Shown in pieces: positions 1 to 13,286 of a stretch of 64,000 nt of DNA. The stretch spans positions 5,364,850 to 5,428,849 of the forward strand of contig OW285197.1 in NCBI GenBank assembly GCA_935421135.1. The letters run 5' to 3'. The DNA comes from Bugulina stolonifera. Lineage: Eukaryota > Bryozoa > Gymnolaemata > Cheilostomatida > Bugulidae. Made by a program: the position numbers and the translations under genes. Under the pieces are notes generated by a model that saw nothing but the letters and a program-made list of their open reading frames with translations, ran no database searches and was not told the DNA's origin. The number at the start of each line of letters is the position of its first letter. The stretch's first letter is position 1.

Positions 1-2842
1 ACACAGCCACTGCTACCAGATTTCACTGAATCTTTAGCTCATTAGGCCTACTCTAGCATAGAACCATCCCACTTACATCTACATGTACATTGTACTTCTT
101 CCGCAGCTGAAACCACTGCTTCTGGTGTCATGCAATTTGTTTGCTGTTAGTCTTTTATGTTCTACCCTTGTCTGTTGTCAACCCTTTACATTACCGGTCC
201 GAGATCTTCTAATCTTCTTCAGCTCTCTTTGCTTAACCTAGATTGCATGATCTGTAGACTGTTAGTTGTGCAAGTTACTGAGAATTTGCTTAGTCACTTC
301 CTAGCTTTTGCTTTTTTTGCTTCAATTCATCATGTGATAAAGCTCAGTCTGGTTAGTAGGGAAATTGATAGAAGCTTTAAATATTATGTAAGAACCTGCT
401 TTTCTAGTTGTTATTGGCCTATTCATGTAGGAAATATATTGGAGTTAATACAGGTCCATGGTTATCTTTCAAAACATTTCATTTTTTGGTTGCTGCTGTA
501 ATATGGTAAATGTTTACACCACTTGACCATCAGTCTAAAGATTTAGTGCATAGGAAGAATTAATACACAATGTAATAATGATATTTTTCATGTTAACATA
601 GGCATGGACATGGATATTCTGAATGATCTGGTTTGCTGAGGTGGGCCGTCCAAGTATGCCTAATATTGGTATGTATTAAACTAGTAAACATTTGTCGCAG
701 TTGGATTTGTCTCCAGTGGGGAATTTCCAACAGTATTGAAAAAGATATTGTCTTGAAGGATGGTAAACCGAGGCTTGTAAATGAGTTATGTATAACCTGA
801 GTAAGAGTGTATCTTCCATGGAATAATATGTTTGAATTATGCAAACTTTTTTCAGTAAATGTTGCCCGTTAAAGCTACCCTTCCAGATATTCTCAGGCAT
901 TAGGTGTCAGGTGAATTTGCTATGTCTCAAGTTATTAAATGTACATATAACTTGCTGCTTTGTAGCAGCTGGAGAGAAGGTGTTGAAGAAACTTATATGA
1001 GGGCAATACCGCATCCAGGGATCTAAAATACATTGTGCAGTAAGAAATGTGTGTAGCTCTATCCTTAATAATATTAGACTATACAGTGGCTATAAGGTTC
1101 AGTTTTTGTTAAGCTATTTAACGTCCTTTACGATTATATACATTTTAGGAGATATTAAAGCATAAAGTGTACCAATACCACTAATACAAGAGTAACTGCA
1201 TCCATATTGCCGTTTCGAATATTTGTTTCAATTTCTTCCAAGTAATGTGCTACCATTACAGGGCATAGGCCTACACACTTACATTGCTCTGCCTCCACCT
1301 ACCAAAATTAAGAAAAATCATGATATTCAAGAATAATCTGTGGCACACAAATAATTTCTCTTGTTTAGTTATCTACATGTATGTCTGAATAATCTGTGTT
1401 TTTGTAGGTCTTAGGCAACTTTAGTTGACTTAATCTCCATGTGTGTCAAGAAAGAATTGTAGCCAGCATCAGTGAGTATCATTGTAGTGTTTAAATTCAA
1501 CTTCGTACTCTATCTCAGTACCCACTACCATTATGCGCCATGGTCTCCATTAATGGAGCAGTATGTTCTTATTATGTTCCAAAACTGAAACTTCTAATTT
1601 GGGTTGCGTTTGCTAGTCTGTTGTATAGTACAACCATATTATAATGTTTCTATCGGTATACATGTAAATGGTATTTGCAGGAAACTTACTCTCTGTAGAC
1701 TTTCTATTGTAGAATGTTTTCTTAATGAAGGGCAGCTTCAATAATTGATGAGTAAGCGGACAGTGCAGGATCTAAGCAACTATTTGTCTATTACTGAAAA
1801 TAGAAGTTTATTCAGGATAAGCCACATGCACTACATATACAGATACAAATGAGTTGAAAGGTTAGTTGGAGAAAGTACCTTGATACACTTAGAGACCAAT
1901 CATATGATGCAAGCCAGCATTTAACAAGTACATTGTGTACATTATTCTGATGTGAAAATCAGCTAATTAATTAATTAATATTATAGTTTTCCACAGCAAG
2001 TACAACAGCCCTTATTTGAGACTAAATGCGCTAATAGCATCACTTTTGGTTTGGCCAGAGTAACAAGAAATAATCTATGCTCTTCAATTTGCATTGCTTT
2101 GTAGCATATGCTTAGCATCTTGTCCTAATACTGCAATTTTACAGCAATCTAAATCTTGCACTATACAATAATTTTATACCGCTACTAACATTATACTGCT
2201 TGAAAACTGTAGGTTGTTACATGGGTTTTTACCCCTTATTTACATGTACATGTGCATGTAGATTAGCATTCATGTTGAGATGGAACCCTTAGCGCTTTCT
2301 GTACTTTCACAGGTCTAATAAGTTGATACTAATTTGTAATGTACATGTATTACATAACAGATAGCTGAAGAGGTGAATGAACTGTAGGGGGAGCAGACAA
2401 ATTCATAGGCCTAGACTTGGTTCAACTGCTATAGACATAACAGCTGGAAGCACATTGTACAATGTAAGTTCAATCCCTTGCATAATTTTCAACAATCTCA
2501 CAGTTTACCCAGCTATGGTAACTTTTTCACTCTTGACGGCATTTTATGAAGGTTTAAGGAGTGTCGCTAATCTCCCATAGAGATGCTATTTGGACAACTT
2601 TATGGAAAAATGTTGCTACAGCAAAAGACAAGTGAAATGTTCTGTATTTTAGATATATGAAAAAGGAATTCGCTCTGCTTAAGAGAACCGCCACCAGTGA
2701 AGAAAAAGATGCGGAGGCCATGGGTGAAAGAAATCCAAAACTATGTAATTGTACATTGACTTGGTTATCAAAGCTTTTAACTGGTATTACAAGACAGTGC
2801 CTTAAAACTGTTTTGATAAACTGTATAATGTGGTGACTGGCT
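1..2842. other. intergenic, no gene recognised
   Basis: I see only short open frames with no recognisable domain and no convincing exon chain. The stretch contains scattered ACATGT-type words and three TAGGCCTA octamers (43, 1266, 2406). An untranslated or long non-coding transcript cannot be excluded. Confidence 0.5.
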
Positions 2843-2926
2843 GCCCTTGACACTGAGGCCGCCCTTGACACTGAGGCCGCCTTTGACACTAACGCCTTTG
2901 ACACTAACGCTGCCCTTGACACTGAC
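2843..2926. repeat. short tandem repeat, 15/18-bp units
   Basis: Five head-to-tail units built on the core GCCYTTGACACT: two 18-bp units (2843-2878), two 15-bp units (2879-2908) and a last 18-bp unit to 2926. The period is a multiple of three, so it produces a repetitive minus-strand frame (VSKA/VSRA) that I regard as an artefact. Confidence 0.85.
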
Positions 2927-3600
2927 TGCAGTAGGACCTACCAGACAGCTCTATGTTAATCTGTGTCTGTGACAGGACACTAAGCAGGCCAGGCCAAGTG
3001 TTTAGATGGCTATCATCCATATTAATCTATTATGTAATTGTTATGCAATAATCACCCATTATCTTATCTGTGATATTTATATTATTATACTTACTTGTGT
3101 ATTCTCGTCTCAGTACTACAGAGTATAGAAAAGGACAATTTCATTGTACAGAGGAATCATTGTTATACCTAGATAGTGTTTTTCACACAATACACTATTC
3201 TACTTAAACTACTAAATACCACTGAACAGTTGATCTGGGAGCACATAGGATAGCAGCAAACCCAGTACCTACTTAGGGTGGCTTGAACCAATAAGAAGTT
3301 ATCATCTCTCTACTCTTACAAGTTAGCAGTGGCTGGCCTGTGGCGCACAGCCATTACAATAATGTTTTATTATTTCACTTTATGATAATTACATCACCCA
3401 ATGATGCAATGTTTCCCAACTACAGGTTATAGGGTGCCCAACACTACAACATTAACTAATGCAACAGTATCACTAAAATGCACAATAATTAACATTGCCA
3501 AACAGAGTGAATTTTGCTCTTGAACGTAGGCACAATCTCATTCGCTAGCTGTTCATTGTTAGCAGGAAATAGCAGTTCATGTAGTTAGACCTTGGTGTAT
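2927..3600. other. intergenic, nothing recognised
   Basis: AT-rich sequence without a supported gene or clear repeat. Confidence 0.5.
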
Positions 3601-3783
3601 TAGTAGTTGTCCTCTCTTCACACACTGACCATCAGCAGTACAGAAAACACCCAGCCTTTCATGTGCATTGTCTACTGGGCACTCATTAGCTATTTATTGT
3701 AATTATAAATTAGCCTTTCTCAGCCAGTTATGTTCAACTTCTACCAGCAAAACACAAATGGTGAGAGAGAGGACAACTTCTAT
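3601..3783. mobile_element. MITE-like element with terminal inverted repeats
   Basis: The left end AGTAGTTGTCCTCTCT (from 3603) is matched on the other strand by the right end AGAGAGGACAACTTCTA (to about 3782). About 180 bp, no coding capacity. A shorter relative lies at 3922-3998, and weaker end-like words occur near 3296, 5838 and 6018. I infer a small non-autonomous DNA transposon family; target duplications were not clear. Confidence 0.5.
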
Positions 3784-3921
3784 TTATAACAATTCTCTGA
3801 TGAATGAACAAAATCTAGGAGTATCAACTTGATATACATGTTGCAATTCTAACTAAATTTGTAATCTAAATAATAATTATTCTTCAGGAGCAAGAGCCTT
3901 CATTCAATAATGATCATAGAG

Positions 3922-3998
3922 AGAAGTTATCCTCTCACTTTCCATCTGTCTCCTACTGGTAGAAATGAAACAAAATAGATTGAGAGAGGACGACTTCC
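3922..3998. mobile_element. short MITE-like inverted repeat, same family
   Basis: AGAAGTTATCCTCTCAC at the left is mirrored by GAGAGAGGACGACTTCC at the right, with about 45 bp between. The ends resemble those of the element at 3601-3783. Confidence 0.45.
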
Positions 3999-4000
3999 AA

Positions 4001-7000
4001 CTGCAATCAATAGTTTTGTGCCTATGAATTGTATTTCTCCAAAATACATTCAATATTAATAAAGAATCTTCCTGAGAAAGGGTTAAGTTAGGATTTCATA
4101 TTTTTATGTGTAGCCTATTCACAATTCACTGTATTATAAATTATATTCTATAAGTCTGTGTGCATCTAGTATGTACATGTAGGATGAAGCTCCCTGTCTG
4201 TATTCTTCAACCAAAACAAGAGCAGCAACATCACAGCATAACAGGTAATTAAAATGACAGCTCAAGAACTCTCTGTTTAGGTTTTGGGGCACCACTGTTC
4301 ATGCTGGGTTTAATGGGCAGTGACTGAAGAGCAGTAGTGAAAATGTGGTGAAATCATACACCACCATTAATAGATGAGAAACAGCTAAGCATGTGATACA
4401 TGTACATTGTACATCTACCATGTACGTAAATGTACATGTACAATGTATATGAAATGACACAGACTTATTCTGTCCCATCCTTACATTGCACTTGCATGTA
4501 TTGAGAATATTAGGATTATGTGATGTGCATGTAGACAGGTGTACAATTATACATGTCATATGGAAGTTAATAATATTAAATATTTTAGCTTCTCAAATTG
4601 AAGTGTATTGCAATACCTGCTTGAAAGGGCTGCAGTTGCAGTAACACATTTACCTACGTGGTACTATTAGTTTAGAGTAGGCTAAGGCATGAAAGTACAT
4701 GTCATTCCTTTCTCTTGCACTACCTGTTGCCTTGCTTGCAAATAATTGAGAACGAGGAAGTACTAACAGCAGTTGGTCTATCAATATTATTACATGTAGT
4801 TCAACAAAGGTGGCCAGGGCTGATCCCTGCTCCTCTTTGATATACAGTATATCTACAATTTATTAGCCACAGGGGCCCTTGTGACATGTGTTCTGCACTT
4901 TTTCTCTCTGCCTTAGAGATCTTTGTTGTTGTTGAGACAATGAGTTGAAGAATTACATACCTACATGTTGGATTATAATACTCTTATACATTAAATAACA
5001 ACACCAGACCTCTCAAAATGTTTTACATAATATACAATGTACTGTACATGTACATGTATAACATGTACATGTACATCACATATTGTTCATAATAAGAGTC
5101 ATGTACTAGCAGTGTACATGCATAATATAAAACATACTATGTACAATTATCTAACAATCTAACAGACTATCCAAACTTATGTTCCCTGCAGAACCGAAGC
5201 AATTAGGGTAGTTAGAATAGACAGACAGAGCCGAATCTATCACACAGATCATAACCATGTAAATGTGAGAGACATACGTACATTGTATATCGGACATAAT
5301 AATTATTCTAGTGAGACCAGCAGCAGTAGGTCATACATAAACAAAAGATTGAAGGTTCTCTCAGTGTTTATTTTAGCATATTGTATAGCTTCAGGTTGTG
5401 TACTACCCATGAACGCAATTTTTAGTACATTCTTCCAGCAGACAACGACTAAAGTAAGCCTAATCTACCAAGAATACCTACATGTACATGTTGATCGGTC
5501 CATTAAAACAACAGAAAAATAAAATTATAGATGTCACATACATGTAAAGAGAATACAACTTCAGTTCAGAATATACAAATGTACATGTGCATGTATCTTG
5601 CTAGCAGCTCTAAGAGGAACACCATGGATGCATGAACGCAATACCATACATGTACATGTATATTATGTAAGTTACAAAAATGTGGTAGGAGATGCACTGT
5701 TTTTGTAGCAACTGTGTTTACTCAGCTGTGTAAAAGAGAGGGCAACCATTAGTGTAGATGGGACATACTGAAAACCAGCATCTAATATTATACTTGCTTT
5801 CTGTAGGAGGCTTTCAATTATTGCATGTATATATTTAGTAGTTGTCCTCCCTGCTCCACAGCTGAACAATTGCAGTGCACATACATGTAGCTGTTGACAC
5901 GTGCATTGTAAATGATATTCGTACTAATAGTAGTTGGAGCACTTTTGTACTTGGTCAAATATGCATGTTAAATCCACATAATTTAACACTTGGATGTTTT
6001 ATTCCCTGCATAACATTTGAGAGAGGGGAGACAACCCAGAAACATTGTGAAAAATAGCACATGCATTAGCCCAGAAGCCTATAGCATTGACACTTGTATC
6101 ATAGTACTGCTATGTCATGATATTTAACAACATTATCAACTATGGCTTGGCTTCTGGAGTCTTGTTATGCTCCTACTGTAGAATGAACTTGGTAGAAATA
6201 CTTTACTTACATGTACATTCAGAAAGACTGATTCTAGAAGCAATTCAAATTTAAATTGGTTATGAACTCATGATCATGACTTGTGAAGAAGTCACTAGTG
6301 GTTTGGGCTAGGATTGGCATTGTTTGTACACCATAGTAGCGTAAAAAAATAAACTCTGCTATCCTTAATGCTCTTTCACAGAAGGCAACTGTTTTGTACA
6401 TATTTTCGACACCTGCCTAGTAGTTCCAGCTGTAGTATAAGTCTAACATACATGTACATGTAAATAAACAGAGAAACATAATTTGTATTGAATACTTGTT
6501 TTATTACAACCTGTTTATTACAATAATTACATAGATATAGTTGAATTATTATACTTCTTTCCTTTTCCCTTCCTCTGTAATCTCTTCTTATTCTGCAAAT
6601 GAAAATCAGAATTTTATTTCTGCAATTTGCAGAAGAAAATCACAACTTTGTAGAGGCTATGTTGATGAATGTTGGTGCAACATTGGCAGAATGACTACTG
6701 CTTACCAGCAGAACCCTTTTACTGACACTAAGTAATACTAACTAATTACATGACTAATTCTACCAGCTTCTTATTGATTGCAATTACATGGGTTGAGGAT
6801 CAAACAGGTGACTGGGCCCCCAAGCTAGAGGCCAGGTACATAGCGGCCAGGTACATTGCCAGGTACTAGCGATATTACATGTACATATAATATGGCTGTG
6901 TGTTCACATGCATTTCAGTTTGTAAAACTGCATGAAATGTGGTTGAATACGACATTAATGCAGCACAAATGCAGCCATCAGTCGCTGAAATTTTCAGATT

Positions 7001-8307
7001 GCTGGCCAAGACTATGAATAACAATAAAACACAATAAATGATTGCTAAGCCAGGGACTTGCACATGCATGTACCAAACATACATGTACATTTATTAAAAT
7101 TTGAATTGAATACCACTGATTTAGGACCTACATTGTACAAATATATCATTTATTTTAATTGTGACATACAGTACCTGTAGTTGAATCCATTAGTAGGAAA
7201 GGGAGCATAGGAGTGAAGTATCTTTCTTCTTCGTAAGCCCATCATTACTGAAACATAAAACAACAAAAGGTTGATCATCATTACTTATGCAGACAGTTCA
7301 CCTGGCCACTAGGATTAAATGTAGAAACAGTAGAAATAAAATTATACAATAGGGCTAGTGCTACCCTCTATCATTACATTAATTAACCCATGCCAATATC
7401 TTATAATAAAACTAGGGGTTCTATCAAAATATCTATTTTTAAACTCTGCGGCATCATGGAGCATGGTATCTCATAATTTTGTAGAAAGATACAATATTAA
7501 TGACTGAACTGACATAAATACTCGATCAGAAATATGTTACACGGGACTGCTTGATTGTTAGAGACTATTTGTACGTGTCAACAGAGATCTATATTATTAT
7601 TGTGAATACATGAGAAAGGCAATCATCTAAGTATGTGTATAAGCTAAGTTGCAACTGTGAGAGGTTGTTGTGCAAACAAGGTGTAGTTGACCTGCAATCT
7701 AAACTAATTTTGTGCACCCATAACTATGACAAGAATGGTAAAACAACCGGCTACCATTTTTCTATTAAGTTCATTAGCCAAATTTTCATTTACTAACAAA
7801 CAACCCTGCGAAGAGCATGATACACATAGTTAGCTTTTCTCTAAAGTCATTAGAAGATCTCCCATGTATCTAAGTAGAATCAGAGTAGTCTCTCCCCCAC
7901 ATGCTTGTGTTACCTAGAAATACATATTATACAAAGACATGTTTACTATGATAGCAGGTTTGACTATTTGATACAATGTACAGCGTGAAAAAGTTGAGAA
8001 AATCGGATACAATTTATGCGAATTGACATTATTAGTAAGGGTGGGTAACTCTCACTGCAAACATTATCATGGAAATTTTAACCATTTTTGACTACTTTTC
8101 GTGCAGTTTAGCATGAGATAGTTACTCCACTAACAGTTTAGATATGATTATAAAGCTATGACAGCCATGGTGCTAAATAGTGGGTTTGCAAAGAAGGTCA
8201 ACTTTAACAATCAACTTAATAATCTTAATTTAATTGAGACTGTACACCCCATGACATTGAAAAATCCACATCAATTAAAGTTAATTCGGAACTGGGAAAG
8301 AGGTCTA
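4001..8307. other. intergenic, rich in ACATGT words
   Basis: No gene recognised. Runs of alternating ACATGTACATGT occur at about 4390-4445, 5035-5075 and 5645-5665. Open frames in the stretch are short, without domains and inconsistent with splice sites. A possible 73-nt minus-strand exon at 7175-7247 has good splice sites but no reading-frame support. Confidence 0.45.
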
Positions 8308-8313
8308 TTTATT
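8308..8313 (-). promoter_or_regulatory. possible polyadenylation signal AATAAA
   Basis: AATAAA on the minus strand, about 40 nt downstream of the candidate stop codon at 8352. The AT-rich context makes chance occurrence plausible. Confidence 0.25.
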
Positions 8314-8351
8314 TTACTGCCGCTAATCTATTTGGTGAGCATGCGTGGGAC

Positions 8352-11300
8352 CTACGAGGCCTCCGCGGTGGGGTCTATGCGGGACACCTGGCTGCTCATC
8401 TCTGGGAGCTTGATGCATAGTGGGTGGGCGCAGCGTGTGTCCCTGGTTGCATGTGTCAGCCTTCTGTGGCTGGCGAACCTCTGGAATGGGGCTGTCACAA
8501 CTCTAGTTTCGAACTATCTGATTAGCCCCATGTTCTATTACCTTATTTTAATATCACTACTATTTGAATAATGATGACATAAACTAATATAAATAAATGA
8601 AAAAAAAACATGACTCTGTCAGAAGTGCCATGATGTTCAATCACAACCCAAAGTAGTTTGACAGCATGCATGTTCTTTACAAATATATACTACTAGGTGT
8701 AAATTTATACACTTTGTAATACATGTTGGTTAGGGCATTGCATGGATGAAATGCAGGTCAAGTAGGCCTATCCTGTCTGTTTACCTTAAACAATTTTAGT
8801 CATATGTGACACATTTAGCCTACTATTATAGGTTTAATCTAGTTTTGACCAACCAGGCAGGCATCCTAAGTACAATAATACACTAGGGAATTTTTGCTTA
8901 CAGCTTCATAGGATTTGCTCCCACATAAGTCTGACTCTTCCTTTGATGTTGGAACCACACTTTCTGGTAGCTGCCAAGTGTCTGCATCTTTCTGTCTTTT
9001 CCTTGCATCAAATAAAAATCCTGAAAATGATATGGAATATAATATTATAACTACTAGTTAATGCAATAATGGTTTGAGCAGATGAAGTTTTGATCAATCA
9101 TTTACATAAATATAAATAATGTTATTTAGGCCTATATCTACATGACTGTATAATAAGCACCGGTCTGAATTGATTGTAAGAAATTTACTGGGCTGCATTT
9201 GGTCTTCTAGTTGGTTGTAGTAAAGCACTGCAGCCTACATGGTTTTGACAGTTGGTTCAGTTTTGGAGTTCAAATAACCTAGGAAAGTTTAAGTTTTTTC
9301 TTCATCCCTTCACCTTTTCACCTTATCCTTAGCTAACTTACAGCAACAAGCAACCGGGTACAAAGAAACCCTTGTCTTCACTCACCAAAGTTTATGAAGA
9401 TAAGGGTTGCAGTCTTCTACAAGTCGGCTAGCTACCGTAAATCCGTTTATCCTGCTAGCCAATAGGTGCACAGCTCCTTGGCACAGTCTCTTATGGGATG
9501 CGTAGGATAGTTGTAGTTCACTACATAACAAAGCTAAATTTAAACTTCTTATTTCAGTCTCTATCCAACACAGCTGGATCTAAGTCAACAGGTCGACTCA
9601 TTGTAAACTTTTGGAGGCAAGCCAAGTTGAAGTCAAGTCAGAGCTGCTTCAAGTCAGTGTACAATGCAAGTCTCAAGTCAAGTGGGAGACAACTTCAAAA
9701 AACATTGACAGGTTTTTTTACAAAATATCGCCTTTTTAATAGACATTGCAATCTATTGCATACCAGAGCTGGGTCCAAGTCATAGATTGACTTGCTAAGT
9801 CAAGTCATACGTCGACTTGACTTGGCCTTGTCAACACGCTGACTTGATTTGAATTTGACTTGCATATCAATGTGACTTGACTTGGACGCAGCAATGACTT
9901 GTGATTTTGACTTGGGTTCTGTCAAGTCAATGTGGAGAATAAAGTAGTGCAAGTAGTATGGTGTAAGTAGTGAATACAATGCACAATGCAATAATTAGTC
10001 AATTAAACTACAATACGTAGACTGGAATTGCAGGACTGGCCAGTGGACACTCTGTACTCTCCCATGTTCTGTTTATATGCTATGTAACACAGTATCACCG
10101 TCACCAATACTGTATATAATACTACATGACCAGTCTCAACTGTAATGCCAATATTGCTACATACATAGACTAGTTGCCATAATTAATGTCTAGCATACAT
10201 GCCCATCCAACTACATTTTGGCATGGTTTTTCATGCATTGGAATGTCTACTAAAAGAAAAAAAGTGATGTTTGGAAAGATGTACAATAATCTTGAAGTTG
10301 TCTCCCACTTGACTTGCATTTCAACTTGCAAGTAGACAAGCGGCCTTGAACTTGACTTGTGACTTGCATGACAGCTGACTTGACTTAAGGTAGCACTGAC
10401 TCGACATGGACTTGACTTGCCTCCAAAGTTTTAAAAAATGGCTTGACTTGTTGACTTGCAAGTCGACTGGGACACAACTCTGTTTCAAACCATGCAAAAG
10501 TTTAGCCGGGTATGCATGCCATTCAACTATGATAAAGAACCAGTCTATAGATGATGTAATGAATGATATTGGCACTGATATCTAGACTGGTCATGTGGTA
10601 TTGTACATTAGTAATGGTGATACAGTGTTTAATCGGACGTAAGCAGCACACGATAAGGGGGTGTCAACTAGCTACCCTGTAATTCCAAACTAGTTCATAT
10701 TGTAGTGCATAGTCTCAAACCCCTAACCCTGATATACTCTGAGGAAAGTGATATGTGGGTAGACAATTAAGACTTGTTTTTTTATGTTGGCTAAACAGTG
10801 TACACAATTTTATCCGTCACATTGATTTGGTATACCCCAATTCAAAGTCCTAAGTCACAAGTAATTCAGATTTTCAAATTAAGTCAAGTGAAGTCACATT
10901 GATGTGCAAGTCAAAGTCAAGTCACCAAGTTGGCAAGTCCAAATCAAGTCGACTAGTGAATTAAATTCTTGTCAAGTCAAACCTATGTCTTGGACCCAGC
11001 TCTGCTGCCTTACATGATAAAACTTAGGCCTACTACAACTTGGAAACTTTCAAAAAATTGATTTGCACGATTGGGAGGGATTTTGTGACTGTTTGAAAAG
11101 AACAGTTCAAAACAGGACCTTTCGAAACTGGACAGTTCAACACCAGGCAGTTTGAAACCTCTAAACCCTAGACTTCAAATAATTTCTATTTTCAAAATTA
11201 TCTTTTATTTATTTGAAATTAATTGTATGTAAGTTGTGCTCCTCTAAAAATAACCAAAACAGTTTCGAACAGTCCGGTAGTGAAATGTCCTGTTTTAACT

Positions 11301-12723
11301 GTCTTTTTGAAATGCCCCTTTACCACTGTAAGGATAGGGCTTACACAGTAAAAGGCCTTATTAAATACTCAATTAATATTACCTTTAAAGTTAGTTTTCA
11401 GCATTTATGTTATTAACAGGGTAAACAATTTAATAAAAAATTAAAATTTAATCACATTTTATTATTTACTATAATTTGTTTTTATATAACTATGCTGTAA
11501 TTAGGCCTATTACCAATAATAATTTAATTTAATTATTTGTTCATACGAGTATTACATTATTAAATTTTATAATACTAATAGTACGCATAGGGAACTATAC
11601 CATATGCTAGTATAAGAATTTAAATTAGTAATATAATGTCCGCATTCATATGGAGATTATTGTGTCTGCTTACTTCTTTTCAGTTTTTAGCCATTTACGA
11701 TGTTGGCAAATGAAAACAATAATAAATTCTAATTCAAAAATAAAATTGGTAGACATTTAGGCCTAAAATATGATTGTTATAATTATACTTATTTTACACT
11801 ATTTTATATTAATTTAAACAATATCAATATGAATGATTGTTAAAATCATTTAAACTATTGACTATTTATTTAATTATATTATAATGATTATTATTATTAT
11901 TATATTATTATAAATTTAATTTATATTGAAATTCACGCATTGGATTGATTATCTTAATCTTAAAGTTATGTAATAATATTGCATAAATTATTCATATGTC
12001 ATACCACATCATATGGCTTCTATAGCATAATTATATATGATAATGACTATGGGGAATTAAAATCACATGTAGTTTAGTAAAAGTATAGTAATAGTGTAAG
12101 CATCGAGTAGGTCTAAAATAAAAATAAAAATACTCAACAGAGAATAGAATATCAATATTACTGAATATTATATATAATTATCATTATAAATGATTGCAAT
12201 TTGCACTAAAGAAATTCTACACAGTGATAGTCAGAGTTTGAGAAGTAAGTGATTTGTGAAGCTAATGCTGAACTTCTCCCTTTTCAGCCAACAGCTGGTT
12301 CCATTCTAAAGTTCAAGCAGTAGGACAAAGAAACAAACTGAAACTGAAGCAGTCTGCATAATATGCAAGATGGAGGCTGGAAAACTCATTTCAAGAGAAG
12401 ACAATTACATTATTAATAATAAATAGCCTTTAGGTCCTTTCCACTTATTTATAATGGGACTCATGGTTGATGCCCTAGTCAAAAGAGCATTGCTTCTAAG
12501 AAACCTGAGCTAAAGCATGCTTGCTGTTGGGGGTAACATTGACAAAATTAGAAGTTACTGCATAGACTATGGTCAACATACCAAAGGTACTGCAAATGTG
12601 AATAAGAAGTAGAAGAACATCAAAACTACTTGTACAAGAAAAATATGAATTAAATTTAGCCATATTATCATTTGAGACCAAATAATCAGTTGTCCACCCC
12701 CACTCAAAGCTGATCCAACTGGC
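8352..12723 (-). CDS. candidate 3' exons of an unrecognised membrane protein gene (partial)
   Basis: Three minus-strand exons join in frame. Exon 12582-12723 follows an acceptor ending TTGATTGCAG, encodes about 47 residues ending in the hydrophobic stretch FDVLLLLIHICSTF, and ends in phase 1 at a GTATGT donor. Exon 8902-9020 has acceptor CATTTTCAG, encodes FLFDARKRQKDADTWQLP and more, and ends in phase 0 at GTAAGC. Exon 8352-8480 has acceptor CCATTCCAG, encodes 42 residues and stops at 8352-8354. AATAAA on this strand lies at 8308-8313, about 40 nt past the stop. The joined product would have a membrane span followed by a basic, then acidic, tail, but I recognise no family. The last exon is strikingly GC-rich for this window. 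The 3.6-kb intron holds a hAT-like element. Upstream exons were not found. Joining is inference from phase and splice signals, and could be coincidence. Confidence 0.33.
9555..9700. repeat. AAGTC-rich segment, inverted copy of 10290-10500
   Basis: Contains repeated AAGTCAAGTC and CAAGTCAAGTGGGAGACAAC. The same sequence runs on the opposite strand at 10290-10500, including GTTGTCTCCCACTTGACTTG and the CTTTGGAGGCAAG segment. It lies just outside the left terminus of the 9764-11004 element, so part of a second copy may be present. Confidence 0.6.
9764..11004. mobile_element. hAT-like non-autonomous element with CAGAGCTGGGTCCAAG termini
   Basis: The left end CAGAGCTGGGTCCAAG is matched exactly on the other strand by the right end CTTGGACCCAGCTCTG, and 21 of the outer 22 positions agree. 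The subterminal regions are packed with GACTTG/CAAGTC words in both orientations. Length is 1241 bp and there is no transposase frame. CAGNG termini are typical of the hAT superfamily. The flanking 8-mers (9756-9763 and 11005-11012) agree at only about half their positions, so a target duplication is not demonstrated and the assignment is tentative. Confidence 0.6.
11085..11325. repeat. diverged inverted repeat
   Basis: A roughly 50-bp segment at 11089-11145 (AACAGTTCAAAACAGGACC...) recurs in inverse orientation at 11260-11325 (...GTCCTGTTTTAACTGTC). It is imperfect and looks like the remains of a foldback element. Confidence 0.5.
11326..12581. other. very AT-rich non-coding stretch
   Basis: Long runs of A/T, including a TTA/ATT tract near 11885-11920. 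Nothing else is recognised. If the minus-strand candidate gene is real, this is intron. Confidence 0.5.
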
Positions 12724-12822
12724 CTGCAATCAATAGACCGTTCATTCATGACGCAATGTACTTGTAGCTATATAATAATATAACAGCCACAGTTGTCATT
12801 TTACAAAAATGTATTGTCACTG

Positions 12823-12855
12823 TGGTTGTTCTAGGGTACCCCCCTAGAACAACCA
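12823..12855. repeat. perfect 14-bp hairpin
   Basis: TGGTTGTTCTAGGG (12823-12836) and CCCTAGAACAACCA (12842-12855) are exact reverse complements with a 5-nt loop. No poly-T tract or other terminator signature, and the function is unknown. Confidence 0.8.
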
Positions 12856-13286
12856 TATTTTGCATCGCCTTTCAATCCTTCGATAACCTATATGGTAATT
12901 TTCCTGAGGGATGTACTGGTTCTCTAATATAAAATGTATGTTATATTATTTTCCTTTCATTTGCCAAACACTAAGCATTTACATTTGACTTCAGAAAGTA
13001 GCTCAATGATAAAGTGATAGAAGCTTAATTTTACTACAAGTGCATGCTGTCGCTATTATAATAAATGACATGCCTAAAATGTGTGGAATGAACAAAACAA
13101 TCTGTGAAAATATTATGGCAGACGACTAACCTTGTAATATTTCTGATTAATTGACTAAATCTTCACATTATAGCAAGAATAAAATTAAGCTAAATTTCTG
13201 CCTCAGTCTGAGAGTACTGTCAGTTCACTAGAGCAGCAAACACCCAATATCGAGCCATTAGCATCATCGCTATGATTTGACGAAAG

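Noticed and set aside
2554..2922. 122-codon minus-strand frame with VSKA/VSRA repeats
   Set aside because: Produced by the 15/18-bp tandem repeat; no other support.
7175..7247. Minus-strand exon-like segment with good acceptor and donor
   Set aside because: In the phase required by the exon at 8902-9020 it starts with a stop codon, so it does not extend that gene.
8158..8571. Plus-strand open frame of 137 codons with hydrophobic stretches
   Set aside because: No domain or promoter. Its GC-rich half is better explained by the minus-strand frame with acceptor, stop and AATAAA.
12496..12729. Single-exon minus-strand protein of 77 residues
   Set aside because: The frame crosses good acceptor and donor sites. 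It is better read as the exon 12582-12723 plus intron sequence.
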